DNA of 64,000 nt from Nocardiopsis sp. YSL2 (GCF_030555055.1 NZ_JAMOAO010000001.1:5394001-5458000); one strand, 5' to 3'. Numbered from the stretch's first letter, positions 26,214-35,538 are shown. Translations and numbers: made by a program. Notes: generated from the sequence alone by a model not told the origin.

Positions 26214-26531
26214 CCCCCGGCACGCACCGGACGGTTCCGCCCCACCCGGCCGCGGGGATTCCTACCGGACCGGGGCCGCCGCCGGGCGTACACCCGCGGT
26301 GACGCCGGGCGACCACGGCAGCACCGGCCGGCGGTCCCGCACCGACAGGCCCGCGGCGTCCAGCAGGTGGCCCCGGTAGTCCGGCAGCCGGGCCCGGTAC
26401 GGGGCCGGGGCTCGTGAGCCACCCGGATCCAGCGGGTCGCGCCCACGATTCCACACGGCCGGCCGCCGGTGCGGCCGGGGAGCCGAGTATGTGATCCATG
26501 ACTCCGTGTGTAGGCCGGGAAGACTGTGAAG
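26214..26531. other. Intergenic region before the rha promoter, no gene seen
   Basis: About 320 bases of GC-rich sequence between the blaB-like stop and the first rha operator. No credible frame or clear terminator hairpin was seen. Confidence 0.4.
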
Positions 26532-26545
26532 GTAAAACGTTTCAA
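26532..26545. promoter_or_regulatory. Upstream LacI-type operator of the rha catabolic operon
   Basis: GTAAAACGTTTCAA is an imperfect palindrome centred on the CG at 26538-26539, with AAACGTTT as perfect core. It matches the operators at 26633, 57371 and 57532. It lies about 45 bases upstream of the -35 element. Confidence 0.6.
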
Positions 26546-26588
26546 GCTGGTCACCTGGGGATGTGCTTCCTAGCCAGGTGAGGAGATA

Positions 26589-26617
26589 TTGACAGGTTGG
26601 GACGCACAACGATAACT
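26589..26617 (+). promoter_or_regulatory. Sigma70-like promoter of the rha catabolic operon
   Basis: TTGACA (26589-26594) and ATAACT (26612-26617) are separated by 17 bases. LacI-type operators lie on both sides, and a CACCTGG/CCAGGTG dyad (26552-26580) lies just upstream. The transcript would have a leader of about 85 bases. Confidence 0.65.
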
Positions 26618-26632
26618 TCTGCGAAGTTGAAA

Positions 26633-26646
26633 TGAAACGATTCAAT
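26633..26646. promoter_or_regulatory. Downstream LacI-type operator of the rha catabolic operon
   Basis: TGAAACGATTCAAT follows the -10 element by about 15 bases, where bound repressor would block elongation or open-complex escape. Together with the upstream site 99 bases away it could form a loop. Confidence 0.65.
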
Positions 26647-26710
26647 CGGCTTGCCCCGCCCACCCGCACACCTCACGGCACGCCGACCACCACCCGAACG
26701 GAGCCCCACC

Positions 26711-27889
26711 GTGGCACCCTCCACCGACAGCCGCGCGGACGTCCTGGACGTCCTCCGACGCCAGCACATCGAGCTGCCCTCCTGGGCGTTCGGGAACTCC
26801 GGCACCCGCTTCAAGGTGTTCGCCCAGCCGGGCGTGCCCCGCGACCCCTGGGAGAAGATCGCCGACTCCGCCGAGGTCCACCGCCTCACCGGCGTGGCCC
26901 CCACCGTCGCGCTGCACATCCCCTGGGACCGGGTCGACGACTACTCCGCGCTCGCCGCCCACGCCCGCGACCTGGGCATCGGCATCGGAACCATCAACTC
27001 CAACGTCTTCCAGGACGACGACTACAAGCTCGGCAGCGTCACCAACCCCGACCCCAAGGTCCGCCGCAAGGCCACCGACCACCTGCTGGACTGCGTCGAC
27101 GTCATGGACGCCACCGGCTCCCGCGACCTCAAGCTGTGGTTCTCCGACGGCACCAACTACCCCGGCCAGGACGACCTGCGGGCCCGCCAGGACCGCCTGT
27201 CCGAGGCGCTGTCCGAGGTCTACGGACGGCTCGGCCCCGACCAGCGCATCCTGCTGGAGTACAAGCTCTTCGAACCGGCCTTCTACGCCACCGACGTCCC
27301 CGACTGGGGCACCGCCTTCGCGCACTGCCTCGAACTCGGTGAGAAGGCCGTGGTCTGCGTCGACACCGGCCACCACGCGGCGCACACCAACATCGAGTTC
27401 ATCGTCGCCTTCCTGCTGCGCGCGGGCCGCCTGGGCGCCTTCGACTTCAACTCCCGCTTCTACGCCGACGACGACCTGATGGTCGGTGCCGCCGACCCCT
27501 TCCAGCTCTTCCGCATCATGTACGAGGTCGCCCGCGGCGGCGGTCTGGCCGCCGACACCGAGGTGGCCTTCATGCTCGACCAGTGCCACAACATCGAGCC
27601 GAAGATCGCCGGGCAGATCCGCTCGGTCATGAACGTGCAGGAGGCCACCGCCAAGGCCCTGCTCGTGGACGCCGACGCCCTGGCCGCCGCCCAGGCCGAG
27701 GGCGACGTCCTGGCCGCCAACGCCGTCATGATGGACGCCTTCAACACCGACGTGCGCCCCCTGCTCGCCGGACTGCGCGAGGACCTGGGCCTGGCCGCCG
27801 ACCCCATGGCCGCCCACGCCGCCTCCGGCTACATGGAACGCGTCATCGACGAGCGCAAGGGCGGAACCCAGGCCGGGTGGGGCGCGTGA
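26711..27889 (+). CDS. rhaI: L-rhamnose isomerase
   Basis: Protein of 392 residues from GTG 26711. It belongs to the RhaI (Pseudomonas stutzeri-like) xylose-isomerase-fold family and not to E. coli RhaA: WAFGNSGTRFKVF near the start, LKLWFSDGTNYPGQDDL, the metal-site residues in LLEYKLFEPAFYATD, VVCVDTGHHAAHTN and LGAFDFNSRFYADDDL. It converts L-rhamnose to L-rhamnulose in the cytoplasm. First gene of the rha catabolic operon, under two LacI-type operators. The C-terminal helices match the family's usual length. Confidence 0.93.
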   Translation: MAPSTDSRADVLDVLRRQHIELPSWAFGNSGTRFKVFAQPGVPRDPWEKIADSAEVHRLTGVAPTVALHIPWDRVDDYSALAAHARDLGIGIGTINSNVFQDDDYKLGSVTNPDPKVRRKATDHLLDCVDVMDATGSRDLKLWFSDGTNYPGQDDLRARQDRLSEALSEVYGRLGPDQRILLEYKLFEPAFYATDVPDWGTAFAHCLELGEKAVVCVDTGHHAAHTNIEFIVAFLLRAGRLGAFDFNSRFYADDDLMVGAADPFQLFRIMYEVARGGGLAADTEVAFMLDQCHNIEPKIAGQIRSVMNVQEATAKALLVDADALAAAQAEGDVLAANAVMMDAFNTDVRPLLAGLREDLGLAADPMAAHAASGYMERVIDERKGGTQAGWGA

Positions 27890-27936
27890 GCGAGTCCCGA
27901 CCCCACCGCACAGCCGAGACCGACCAGGAGACCACC

Positions 27937-29973
27937 ATGGCCGACTCCGTCATCGACGACCTCATCAAGCGCAGCAACACCCTGGGCGCCGACCCGCGCA
28001 ACACCAACTTCGCCGGGGGCAACACCTCCGCCGCCGGCACCCGGACCGACCCCGTCACCGGCCAGCCCGTCGAACTGCTGTGGGTCAAGGGCTCCGGCGG
28101 CGACCTGGGCACCCTGACCGAGGACGGCCTGGCCGTGCTCCGCCTGGACCGGCTCCACGCGCTCGTGGACGTCTACCCCGGCGAGGAGCGCGAGGACGAG
28201 ATGGTCGCCGCCTTCGACCACTGCCTCTTCGGCAAGGGCGGGGCGGCCCCCTCCATCGACACCGCCATGCACGGGCTCGTACGCGCCGCGCACGTGGACC
28301 ACCTGCACCCCGACTCCGGCATCGCCCTGGCGACCGCGGCCGACGGCGAGAAGCTCACCCGCGAGTGCTTCGGCGACCGCGTCGTGTGGGTGCCCTGGCG
28401 CCGTCCGGGCTTCCAGCTCGGTCTGGACATCGCCACGATCGCCGAGGAGAACCCGCAGGCCATCGGCGCGGTCCTGGGCGGCCACGGCATCACCGCCTGG
28501 GCCGACACCAGCGAGCAGTGCCAGGCCAACTCCCTGGAGATCATCCGCACCGCCGAGGCCTTCCTCGCCGAGCGCGGCCGCCCCGAGCCCTTCGGCCCCG
28601 CCCTGGAGGGCTACGGCGCCCTGCCCGAGGAGAAGCGCCGCGAGCGCGCCGCCGCCCTGGCCCCGGTCATCCGCGGCCTGGCCTCCACCGACCACCCGCA
28701 GGTCGGCCGCTTCACCGACAGCGACGTCGTCCTGGACTTCCTCGCCGCCGCCGAACACCCCCGGCTGGCCGCCCTGGGCACCTCCTGCCCGGACCACTTC
28801 CTGCGCACCAAGGTCCGTCCGCTGGTCCTGGACCTGCCCGCCGACGCGCCGCTGGAGGACGCCGTCGCCCGGCTGCGCGAACTCCACGAGGAGTACCGCG
28901 CCGAGTACCGCGCCTACTACGAGCGCCACGCCTCACCCGACAGCCCCGCCATGCGCGGCGCCGACCCGGCCATCGTGCTGGTGCCCGGGGTGGGCATGTT
29001 CTCCTTCGGCAAGGACGCCAAGACCGCGCGCGTGGCCGGCGAGTTCTACGTCAACGCCATCAACGTCATGCGCGGAGCCGAGGCGGTCTCCACCTACCGG
29101 CCCATCGAGGAGTCGGAGAAGTTCCGGATCGAGTACTGGGCCCTGGAAGAGGCCAAGCTCGCCCGGATGCCCGAGCCCAAGCCGCTGGCCACCCGCGTCG
29201 CCCTGGTGACCGGCGGCGCGAGCGGCATCGGCAAGGCCATCGCGACCCGCCTGGCCGCCGAAGGCGCCTGCGTGGTCGTCGCCGACCTGGACGCGGACAA
29301 GGCCGTCGAGGCCGCCGCCGGACTCGGCTCGAACGACCTCGCCGTGGGCCTGGCCTGCGACGTCAGCGACCCCTCCGCCGTCGCCACCGCCTTCCAGGAG
29401 GCAGCCCTGGCCTTCGGCGGAGTGGACCTGGTCGTCAACAACGCCGGCCTGTCCATCTCCAAGCCGCTGCTGGAGACCACCGAGCGCGACTGGGACCTGC
29501 AGCACGACGTCATGGCCAAGGGCTCCTTCCTGGTCTCCCGCGAGGCAGCCCGGCTGATGACCGCCCAGGGCCTGGGCGGGGACATCGTCTACATCGCCTC
29601 CAAGAACGCGGTGTTCGCCGGACCCAATAACATCGCCTACTCCTCGGTCAAGGCCGACCAGGCCCACCAGGTGCGCCTGCTGGCCGCCGAACTCGGCTCC
29701 GAGGGCATCCGCGTCAACGGCGTCAACCCCGACGGGGTCGTGCGCGGCTCCGGGATCTTCGCCGGCGGCTGGGGCGCCCAGCGGGCCAAGGTCTACGGTG
29801 TCCCGGAGGAGGAGCTGGGCGCGTTCTACGCCAAGCGCACCCTCCTGGGCCGCGAGGTCCTGCCCGAGCACGTCGCCAACGCCGTGTTCGCACTGACCGC
29901 CGGGGAGCTGTCGCACACCACCGGCCTGCACATCCCCGTCGACGCCGGCGTCGCCGCCGCCTTCCTGCGATGA
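27937..29973 (+). CDS. rhaEW: Bifunctional rhamnulose-1-phosphate aldolase / lactaldehyde dehydrogenase
   Basis: Protein of 678 residues. The N-terminal class II aldolase domain (residues 1-~420) has the metal-binding HVDHLHPDS and GGHG motifs. The C-terminal SDR domain (from ~424) has TGGASGIGK, NNAG and the catalytic YSSVK. It cleaves L-rhamnulose-1-phosphate to dihydroxyacetone phosphate and L-lactaldehyde, and oxidises the latter to lactate with NAD. Fusion of both activities is known in Bacillus and actinobacteria. ATG 27937 follows CAGGAG. It lies 47 bases after rhaI and overlaps rhaB by four bases. Confidence 0.92.
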   Translation: MADSVIDDLIKRSNTLGADPRNTNFAGGNTSAAGTRTDPVTGQPVELLWVKGSGGDLGTLTEDGLAVLRLDRLHALVDVYPGEEREDEMVAAFDHCLFGKGGAAPSIDTAMHGLVRAAHVDHLHPDSGIALATAADGEKLTRECFGDRVVWVPWRRPGFQLGLDIATIAEENPQAIGAVLGGHGITAWADTSEQCQANSLEIIRTAEAFLAERGRPEPFGPALEGYGALPEEKRRERAAALAPVIRGLASTDHPQVGRFTDSDVVLDFLAAAEHPRLAALGTSCPDHFLRTKVRPLVLDLPADAPLEDAVARLRELHEEYRAEYRAYYERHASPDSPAMRGADPAIVLVPGVGMFSFGKDAKTARVAGEFYVNAINVMRGAEAVSTYRPIEESEKFRIEYWALEEAKLARMPEPKPLATRVALVTGGASGIGKAIATRLAAEGACVVVADLDADKAVEAAAGLGSNDLAVGLACDVSDPSAVATAFQEAALAFGGVDLVVNNAGLSISKPLLETTERDWDLQHDVMAKGSFLVSREAARLMTAQGLGGDIVYIASKNAVFAGPNNIAYSSVKADQAHQVRLLAAELGSEGIRVNGVNPDGVVRGSGIFAGGWGAQRAKVYGVPEEELGAFYAKRTLLGREVLPEHVANAVFALTAGELSHTTGLHIPVDAGVAAAFLR

Positions 29974-31463
29974 GCGCCGCGCACTCCGTCCACGCCGCGG
30001 TCGACCTCGGCGCCTCCAGCGGCCGCGTCATCACCGGCCGTCTGGAGGGCGGGCGCCTGCACACCGAGGAGGTCGCCCGCTTCCCCAACGGACCCGTCGC
30101 GATCCCCCGCGAGGGGCGCGACACCCTGCACTGGGACATCCTGTCCCTGTACCGGGGGGTCCAGGAGGGGCTGCGCGCGGCCGCCGAAGCGCACGGGGGA
30201 CTGGCCTCGGCGGGTATCGACTCCTGGGCGGTCGACTACGGCCTGCTGGACGCCGACGCGGCACTGCTCGGCAACCCCGCGCACTACCGCGACGCGCGGA
30301 CCACCGGTGCCCCGGAGAGGGTGTTCGAGCACCTGCCCGCCGACCGGATGTACGCGGTCAACGGCCTGCAGGTCCAACAGTTCAACACGGTCTTCCAACT
30401 GGCCGCCGCGGCGGGCGACGCGCAGATGGCCCTGGCCCGCGAGCTGATGCTCATCCCCGACCTGCTCGGGTACTGGTTGACGGGGGAGCGGGTCGCCGAG
30501 CTGACCAACGCCTCCACCACCGGGATGGTCGACGTACGCACCCGGACCTGGGCCGACGCGTGCCTGGACGCGCTCGAAGGACCGTTCGGGGTACCGGTGC
30601 GCGGTCTGCTGTCGCGGCTGGTCGAGCCGGGTACGGTCGTGGGCCCGCTGCGGGGCCGGGAGTCGGTGGGCGCCGCCGCAGGCGCCCCGCTGGTCGCCGT
30701 GGGCTCGCACGACACCGCCTCGGCCGTGGTCGCGGTTCCCGCCACCACCCCGAACTTCGCCTACGTCTCGTGCGGGACGTGGTCCCTGGTCGGCGTGGAG
30801 CTGGACGCCCCGGTGCGCAGCGAGCGGAGCCGGGCCGCCAACTTCACCAACGAGCTCGGCGTGGACGGTACCGTCCGCTACCTGCGCAACGTCATGGGGC
30901 TGTGGGTGCTGCAGGAGTCCCTGCGCACCTGGCGCGAGCAGGGCCGGGAGGTCGACCTGCCGGACCTGCTGCGCCGGGCCGCGGGGGTGCCCGCCCTCTC
31001 CTGCGTGGTGGACGTGGACGACCCGCGCTTCCTGCCGCCGGGCGACATGCCCGCGCGCATCGCGGAGCTGGCGGTCGAGACCGGGCAGCGCCCGCCGTCC
31101 GACGACGCCGAACTGGCCCGGTGCGTCATCGACTCCCTGGCCCTGGCCTACCGCCGGGCCGTGCGCCAGGCCGCCGAGCTCAGCGGTCGGGACGTCGATG
31201 TCGTGCACGTGGTCGGCGGGGGCGCGCACAACACCCTGTTGTGCCAACTGACCGCCGACGCGACCGGACTGCCGGTCGTGGCGGGCCCCGCGGAGGGTGC
31301 GGCGATCGGCAACCTGCTGGTGCAGGCCCGCGCGGTCGGCGCGGTGGAGGGCGACCTCGCCGCGCTGCGCCGGATCGTCGCCGCCTCGACCGAGACCCGC
31401 CGGTACGAGCCGTCCGGTGACACGCGGCCGTGGGAGGCGGCCCACAAGCGCCTCTGGTCCTAG
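29970..31463 (+). CDS. rhaB: L-rhamnulokinase
   Basis: Protein of 497 residues of the FGGY kinase family. The first phosphate loop is AAVDLGASSGRVI near 10-22, the ATP-binding second domain contains VGSHDTASAV and YVSCGTWSLVGVE, and VVGGGAHNTLLCQ is typical of rhamnulokinases. It phosphorylates L-rhamnulose at C1, feeding the aldolase encoded just upstream. ATG 29970 overlaps the rhaEW stop (ATGA). Last gene of the operon; a strong hairpin follows. Confidence 0.93.
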   Translation: MSAAHSVHAAVDLGASSGRVITGRLEGGRLHTEEVARFPNGPVAIPREGRDTLHWDILSLYRGVQEGLRAAAEAHGGLASAGIDSWAVDYGLLDADAALLGNPAHYRDARTTGAPERVFEHLPADRMYAVNGLQVQQFNTVFQLAAAAGDAQMALARELMLIPDLLGYWLTGERVAELTNASTTGMVDVRTRTWADACLDALEGPFGVPVRGLLSRLVEPGTVVGPLRGRESVGAAAGAPLVAVGSHDTASAVVAVPATTPNFAYVSCGTWSLVGVELDAPVRSERSRAANFTNELGVDGTVRYLRNVMGLWVLQESLRTWREQGREVDLPDLLRRAAGVPALSCVVDVDDPRFLPPGDMPARIAELAVETGQRPPSDDAELARCVIDSLALAYRRAVRQAAELSGRDVDVVHVVGGGAHNTLLCQLTADATGLPVVAGPAEGAAIGNLLVQARAVGAVEGDLAALRRIVAASTETRRYEPSGDTRPWEAAHKRLWS

Positions 31464-31512
31464 GGCGTGCCCTGCCGCGCGCCGCTCCGGCCGAACGGCT
31501 CCGGCCGCGTCA

Positions 31513-31552
31513 CCCGTGGGCCCCACCGCGTTCGCCCGGTGGGGCCCACGGG
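31513..31552 (+). terminator. Rho-independent-like terminator after rhaB
   Basis: Perfect 16-base arms (CCCGTGGGCCCCACCG at 31513-31528, complementary arm 31537-31552) with an 8-base loop, followed by TTTCT. It is one of the longest perfect hairpins in the window, 50 bases past the rhaB stop. The remaining sequence up to 31811 shows no gene. Confidence 0.8.
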
Positions 31553-31811
31553 TTTCTCATGAGCGGGGCCCTCCGGCGCCGCCCCTCGTGGGGCTCCGGT
31601 GCAGGTGCCCGGGAGGCGGTGCCTGCCGTGCGCACCTCCCCCGTCGCTGGACCGGGACAGGCGGGGCCGGCGCTTCGGCCGGTGCCGGCGCCCAGCACCC
31701 ACCCCGTCGTCGACGTCCGGGCGTCGTGCCGGCCCCGGGCGGGCACGATGACACGGGCCCGGGGCATTGCACGGCGTGCCGCGCCGACCGACGATGGACG
31801 GGGAGGCGACC

Positions 31812-33044
31812 ATGACCGAACACACGACCTGCGTGATCGCGGGCGGCGGACCGGCCGGAATGGTGCTGGGCCTGCTCCTGGCCCGCGGTGGTGTCGACGT
31901 GACCGTGCTGGAGAAGCACGGTGACTTCCTGCGGGACTTCCGCGGTGACACCGTGCATCCGAGCACCCTCCAGCTCATGGACGAACTCGGTCTCGGCGCC
32001 CGCTTCGCGGCGCTGCCGCAGAGCAGGGTGGACGAGGTGGCCCTGCCGGACGTCCACGGGGAGCGGGTGGTGTTCGCCGACTTCACACGGCTCGGGATCG
32101 CCTTCCCCTACATCGCGATGGTGCCGCAGTGGGACCTGCTCGACTTGCTCGCCGAGGCGGGCGAGGCGGAGCCGCACTTCACCCTGCGGATGAACACCGA
32201 GGTCACCGGGCTGACCCGGCGGGGAGGCGTGGTCACCGGTGTCCGGTACCGGGACCGCGAGGACGGGGGAGGGGAGGGCGAGCTGCGCGCCGACCTGACC
32301 GTCGGAGCCGACGGGCGCGGTTCGACGGTGCGTGCGGCGTCGGGCCTGAGGCCGCACGGGACCAAGGTGCCCTTCGACGCCTGGTGGCTGCGGCTGCCCC
32401 GCAGGCCCGGGGACGGGATCGAGGCGCTCCAGGCCAGTTTCGCGACCGGCCAGATGTGCGTGGTCATCCCGCGCGAGGGCTACTACCAGATCGCGTACCT
32501 CATCCCCAAGGGGTCCGACGCCGAACGCCGGGCGGAGGGGGTCCACCGGTTCGGCGAGCGGTTGGCGGAGTGCCTGCCCGCGCTGGCCGACACGGTGGAC
32601 GCGCTGACGTCGATGGACGACGTCGCGTTCCTCGACGTCCGACTCGACCGGCTGCGCCAGTGGCACCTGCCCGGCCTGCTGTGCATCGGGGACGCCGCGC
32701 ACGCCATGTCCCCGGCGGGCGGTGTCGGCATCAACCTGGCCGTGCAGGACGCGGTCGCCGCGGCCGGGGTCCTCGCCGGGCCGCTGCGCGCGGGGCATCC
32801 GAGTGTCCGCGACCTGGCACGGGTGCACCGGCGCCGCCTTCCGGCGACCATCCTGGTGCAGGGGCTGCAACAACTCATGCACCGGAACGTGATCGCCCCC
32901 GTGCTGGAGGGCAGGCGCACGGGGCCGCCCGAAGCGATGACCGCGCTGGTCAAACGGTTCCCCCCGTTGGGGGCCGTACCCGCGTACGTGATCGGTGTCG
33001 GTGTGCGCACCGAGCACGCCCCGGAGTTCGCCAGGCGACCGTGA
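31812..33044 (+). CDS. FAD-dependent aromatic-ring-type monooxygenase
   Basis: Protein of 410 residues of the UbiH/PHBH-like class A flavoprotein family. It has dinucleotide motif VIAGGGPAGMVLGLLLARGG (8-27), the mid-domain DG motif LTVGADGRGSTVR, and the second FAD motif LLCIGDAAHAMSPAGGVGIN. Family members hydroxylate aromatic or polyketide substrates with NAD(P)H and O2. ATG 31812 follows GGGAGG with good spacing; an ATG 45 bases upstream is less likely. It precedes the SRPBCC/ArsR pair but has no clear functional link. Confidence 0.85.
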   Translation: MTEHTTCVIAGGGPAGMVLGLLLARGGVDVTVLEKHGDFLRDFRGDTVHPSTLQLMDELGLGARFAALPQSRVDEVALPDVHGERVVFADFTRLGIAFPYIAMVPQWDLLDLLAEAGEAEPHFTLRMNTEVTGLTRRGGVVTGVRYRDREDGGGEGELRADLTVGADGRGSTVRAASGLRPHGTKVPFDAWWLRLPRRPGDGIEALQASFATGQMCVVIPREGYYQIAYLIPKGSDAERRAEGVHRFGERLAECLPALADTVDALTSMDDVAFLDVRLDRLRQWHLPGLLCIGDAAHAMSPAGGVGINLAVQDAVAAAGVLAGPLRAGHPSVRDLARVHRRRLPATILVQGLQQLMHRNVIAPVLEGRRTGPPEAMTALVKRFPPLGAVPAYVIGVGVRTEHAPEFARRP

Positions 33045-33062
33045 CCGGCTCCCGATCGAAGT

Positions 33063-33113
33063 GCAACCTGATGGTTGCTCCTTCTGGCCGGATGTGCAAC
33101 TCTGGAGTTGCAC
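33063..33113. promoter_or_regulatory. Twin ArsR-type operators upstream of the SRPBCC-ArsR pair
   Basis: Site 1 is GCAACC-TGAT-GGTTGC (33063-33078). Site 2 is GTGCAACTC-TG-GAGTTGCAC (33094-33113), a perfect palindrome with 9-base arms. The shared half-site TGCAAC and the 30-base distance suggest two dimers of one regulator, most simply the ArsR protein encoded at 33583. Confidence 0.65.
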
Positions 33114-33139
33114 TTATCGGTACGGCGAAGGAGGCTCCC

Positions 33140-33586
33140 ATGGGCGAGGACCGAATCGAGCGCGACACCCTGATCGCGGCACCGCTGGAGCGTGTCTGGT
33201 CGCTGGTGGCCCAGCCCGGGTTCTGGGTCGCCGACCCGGAGGCCGCGGCCGGAACCGTGGCCAGGGAGGGCGAGACCGTCGTGGCCCGCGACCCCGTGCA
33301 CGGCGACTTCCCCGTCCGGGTGGAGAAGGTCGATCCGCCCGGCTACCTGGCCTACCGCTGGGCCAGCGCCTTCCCGGGCGAGGAGCCGAGCGAGGACAAC
33401 AGCACCCTCGTGGAGTTCACGCTGACCACCGAGGGCGACAAGACACGGCTGCGCGTCGTCGAGAGCGGGTTCGCGTCGCTGGCCGGATCCCAGGAGCTGC
33501 GCGACCGCGCCGTGCGGGACAACACCGTGGGCTGGCCCGAGGTCTTCGAGGCGTTCAGGAAGCGCGCCGAACGCACCTCGCGGTGA
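33140..33586 (+). CDS. SRPBCC / AHSA1-domain protein
   Basis: Protein of 148 residues with the AHSA1-type START-like fold: IERDTLIAAPLERVWSLVAQPGFW at the start, the strand-rich middle VRVEKVDPPGYLAYRW and the C-terminal helix GWPEVFEAFRKRAE. Such proteins are commonly encoded beside an ArsR regulator and bind hydrophobic ligands; molecular function is unknown. ATG 33140 follows GAAGGAGG. The stop overlaps the ArsR GTG by four bases. Confidence 0.85.
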   Translation: MGEDRIERDTLIAAPLERVWSLVAQPGFWVADPEAAAGTVAREGETVVARDPVHGDFPVRVEKVDPPGYLAYRWASAFPGEEPSEDNSTLVEFTLTTEGDKTRLRVVESGFASLAGSQELRDRAVRDNTVGWPEVFEAFRKRAERTSR

Positions 33587-33948
33587 CCGGCGCGGAACCG
33601 GGCGCCGGAGAGGAGGCCGACGGCGTCCTGGCCGCCCTGGCCGACCCGACCCGGCGCCGACTGCTCGACCTGCTCGCCGTCCGGGGCGAGGCCAGCGCGA
33701 CGGCGCTGGCCGACCAGTTGCCCGTCACCCGGCAGGCGGTGGTCAAGCACCTGTCCGTGCTGGACGCGGCCGGTCTGGTGACCGGACGGCGGGCCGGACG
33801 CGAGGTGCGGTACACGGTGCGGCCCGCGGCGCTGGACGCGACGGCTCAGTGGATGTCCGCGCTCGCCGCCGACTGGGACCGGCGCCTGGCGGCGGTCAAA
33901 CGCCTCGCCGAGGCCGCCGAACGCCAGGATCCGGCCCCGGAGTCCTGA
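33583..33948 (+). CDS. ArsR family winged-helix repressor
   Basis: Protein of 121 residues from GTG 33583 (GTGA overlap). The core LADPTRRRLLDLLAVRGEASATALADQLPVTRQAVVKHLSVLDAAGLV is a standard ArsR winged helix. The metal-binding ELCVCDL signature is absent, so it is a non-metal ArsR protein of the type paired with AHSA1 proteins. Probably autoregulates the operon through the palindromes at 33063-33113. Confidence 0.88.
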   Translation: MTGAEPGAGEEADGVLAALADPTRRRLLDLLAVRGEASATALADQLPVTRQAVVKHLSVLDAAGLVTGRRAGREVRYTVRPAALDATAQWMSALAADWDRRLAAVKRLAEAAERQDPAPES

Positions 33949-34027
33949 CGGCGGCCGGTCGGCGTGCGCCGCTGCGTGCGTGGGCGGGGCCGACGGGTCC
34001 ACCGTCGGCCCCGTGGCAGCGCCGGGA

Positions 34028-34783
34028 TCAGTGGGAGGTGTGCGTGCGGCGCCGGCCGAAGCCGCGGAGCAGTCCGCCCTGCTCCTCGGCCACACGCGGA
34101 CGCGGAGCCGTGGGTCGCACGCCCTCCTGCGCCTCCACCGTCGCACCGGTCCGCGTCCCGGTGCGCATCGTCGCCCAGGCCACCGGCCAGAACGCCGCGA
34201 TCGCGGCGACACCCGCCACGTAGAAGGCCCAGAACGGCGGGGCCGCCATCGCCAGCGCCGTCACGACCAGGGCGATCACCACCAGCGCCGTCAGCCCGCG
34301 GCCCATGATCGCGCCACGGGCCACACCGGCAGCGAACGCCAGCGTCCCCAGCACGAAGGCCACGGAACCGCCGATCAGCAGCGTGATGAACCACGGGTTC
34401 ACGGCCTCGATCAACGCCAGGGTGTCGACACCGGTGCCGATCGCGCTCGCGACGGTCATCTCGATCGCGGGGAGCCCGGCCAGGAGCACGAAGCCCACGA
34501 GGACCAGCGGGAAGCCCCAGGAACTCCACCGCTCCTCGCCCGCGTCCCTCAGCCGCCCGCGCAGGGCCTGGAAGGCGAGGACGGTCAGGGCGAAGGCGCC
34601 CAGGGTCAGCAGGTGCGCCGTGGCCCAACGCGTGGTGTCGGCCTCGGCGGCCGCCGCGACGGCCTCCGGGGCCGGGACGCCGGCGCCGGTCACGAACGGG
34701 TGGTAGAGGAAGGCGACCAACAGGACCACCGGCGCGATGATCATGACGGCCGCTCGGATCCGGTTGCGGGTAGGTGTGGACAT
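34028..34783 (-). CDS. Multi-pass membrane protein of unknown function
   Basis: Protein of 251 residues with about six predicted membrane helices (for example VMIIAPVVLLVAFLYHPFV, LLTLGAFALTVLAFQAL, GFPLVLVGFVLLAGLPAIEM, ALVVIALVVTALAMAA). A cytoplasmic Arg-rich tail ends in a His/Thr-rich peptide. No enzymatic motif is seen. ATG 34783 with GGAGGT seven bases upstream is chosen over a longer frame. Confidence 0.75.
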   Translation of the reverse strand: MSTPTRNRIRAAVMIIAPVVLLVAFLYHPFVTGAGVPAPEAVAAAAEADTTRWATAHLLTLGAFALTVLAFQALRGRLRDAGEERWSSWGFPLVLVGFVLLAGLPAIEMTVASAIGTGVDTLALIEAVNPWFITLLIGGSVAFVLGTLAFAAGVARGAIMGRGLTALVVIALVVTALAMAAPPFWAFYVAGVAAIAAFWPVAWATMRTGTRTGATVEAQEGVRPTAPRPRVAEEQGGLLRGFGRRRTHTSH

Positions 34784-34938
34784 GGCGCCCACCTCCAGGG
34801 CGAGAACCGGCCCGGCCCGGGCGCCCATTGAGCCCGGGCACAGGGCGCTTACCGTCACAGTACGCCCAGCGGTCCGCCCGGGTACAGGTCAGGAGCCGAC
34901 CGCACCCGGTCACGGCTCCGGCGCGGTCCGGCGTCGGG

Positions 34939-35538
34939 TCACCGGAGGCCGAGCCGCTCCTGGAGGGCCGCGCGCGAGGTGAACACGTGCCCCTGCAGCC
35001 CCAGCGCCACGGCGGCGTCCACGTTGTGCGGGCGGTCGTCGACGAACAGCACCTTCTCGGGCGCGACCCCCAGCCCTTCAAGGCACCACTGGTACGCGGC
35101 GGCCTCGGGCTTGGCGAGGTTGAGCCGGCAGGACAGGCCCAGGACCTCGAACAGGTCCAGCACCCGCGCGTGGTGCCGCTCGAAGTACTCGGCGTTCTCG
35201 TGCGGGATGTTGGACAGCAGACCCAGTTTCACGCCGTCGGAGGCCAGCGAGCCGACGAAGGAGACCATGTCCTCGTCCACGTGCGACCAGCTCCGCACGT
35301 CGAGCGCCACCAGCTCCGCGACCGCGGCGTCGTCGAAGGCGGTGCCCAGGCGTTCGCCGACCGCGCGCCAGAAACCGGGGCCGTCCAGGTCGCCGCGGTC
35401 GTAGGCGTGGCGGGGGTGCCAGTAGGCGGACCAGAAGTCCTCGGCCGGCGCGCCCGCCGCCCGTACCAGGGCCGAACGCCCCTTCTCGGACTGGTCCCTG
35501 GCGATGACACCGAACATGTCGAAGAGCACTGCGTCCAC
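34939..35538 (-). CDS. HAD-superfamily hydrolase, subfamily IA
   Basis: Protein of 199 residues. Motif I is AVLFDMFGVIARD with the nucleophile Asp at about residue 7, motif II the Ser of GLLSNIPHENAEYF, motif III the Lys of AKPEAAAYQWCLEGLG and motif IV the DD of VLFVDDRPHNVDAA. All are intact, typical of phosphatases with a small cap. GTG 35538 is chosen because it starts motif I directly with GGGAGG upstream; the frame is open further but without support. The substrate is unknown. Confidence 0.85.
   Translation of the reverse strand: MDAVLFDMFGVIARDQSEKGRSALVRAAGAPAEDFWSAYWHPRHAYDRGDLDGPGFWRAVGERLGTAFDDAAVAELVALDVRSWSHVDEDMVSFVGSLASDGVKLGLLSNIPHENAEYFERHHARVLDLFEVLGLSCRLNLAKPEAAAYQWCLEGLGVAPEKVLFVDDRPHNVDAAVALGLQGHVFTSRAALQERLGLR

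Noticed and set aside
26552..26580. CACCTGG/CCAGGTG dyad as terminator of the blaB-like gene
   Set aside because: It lies 340 bases past the stop, between the rha operator and the -35 element, without a T-run; more likely part of the rha control region.
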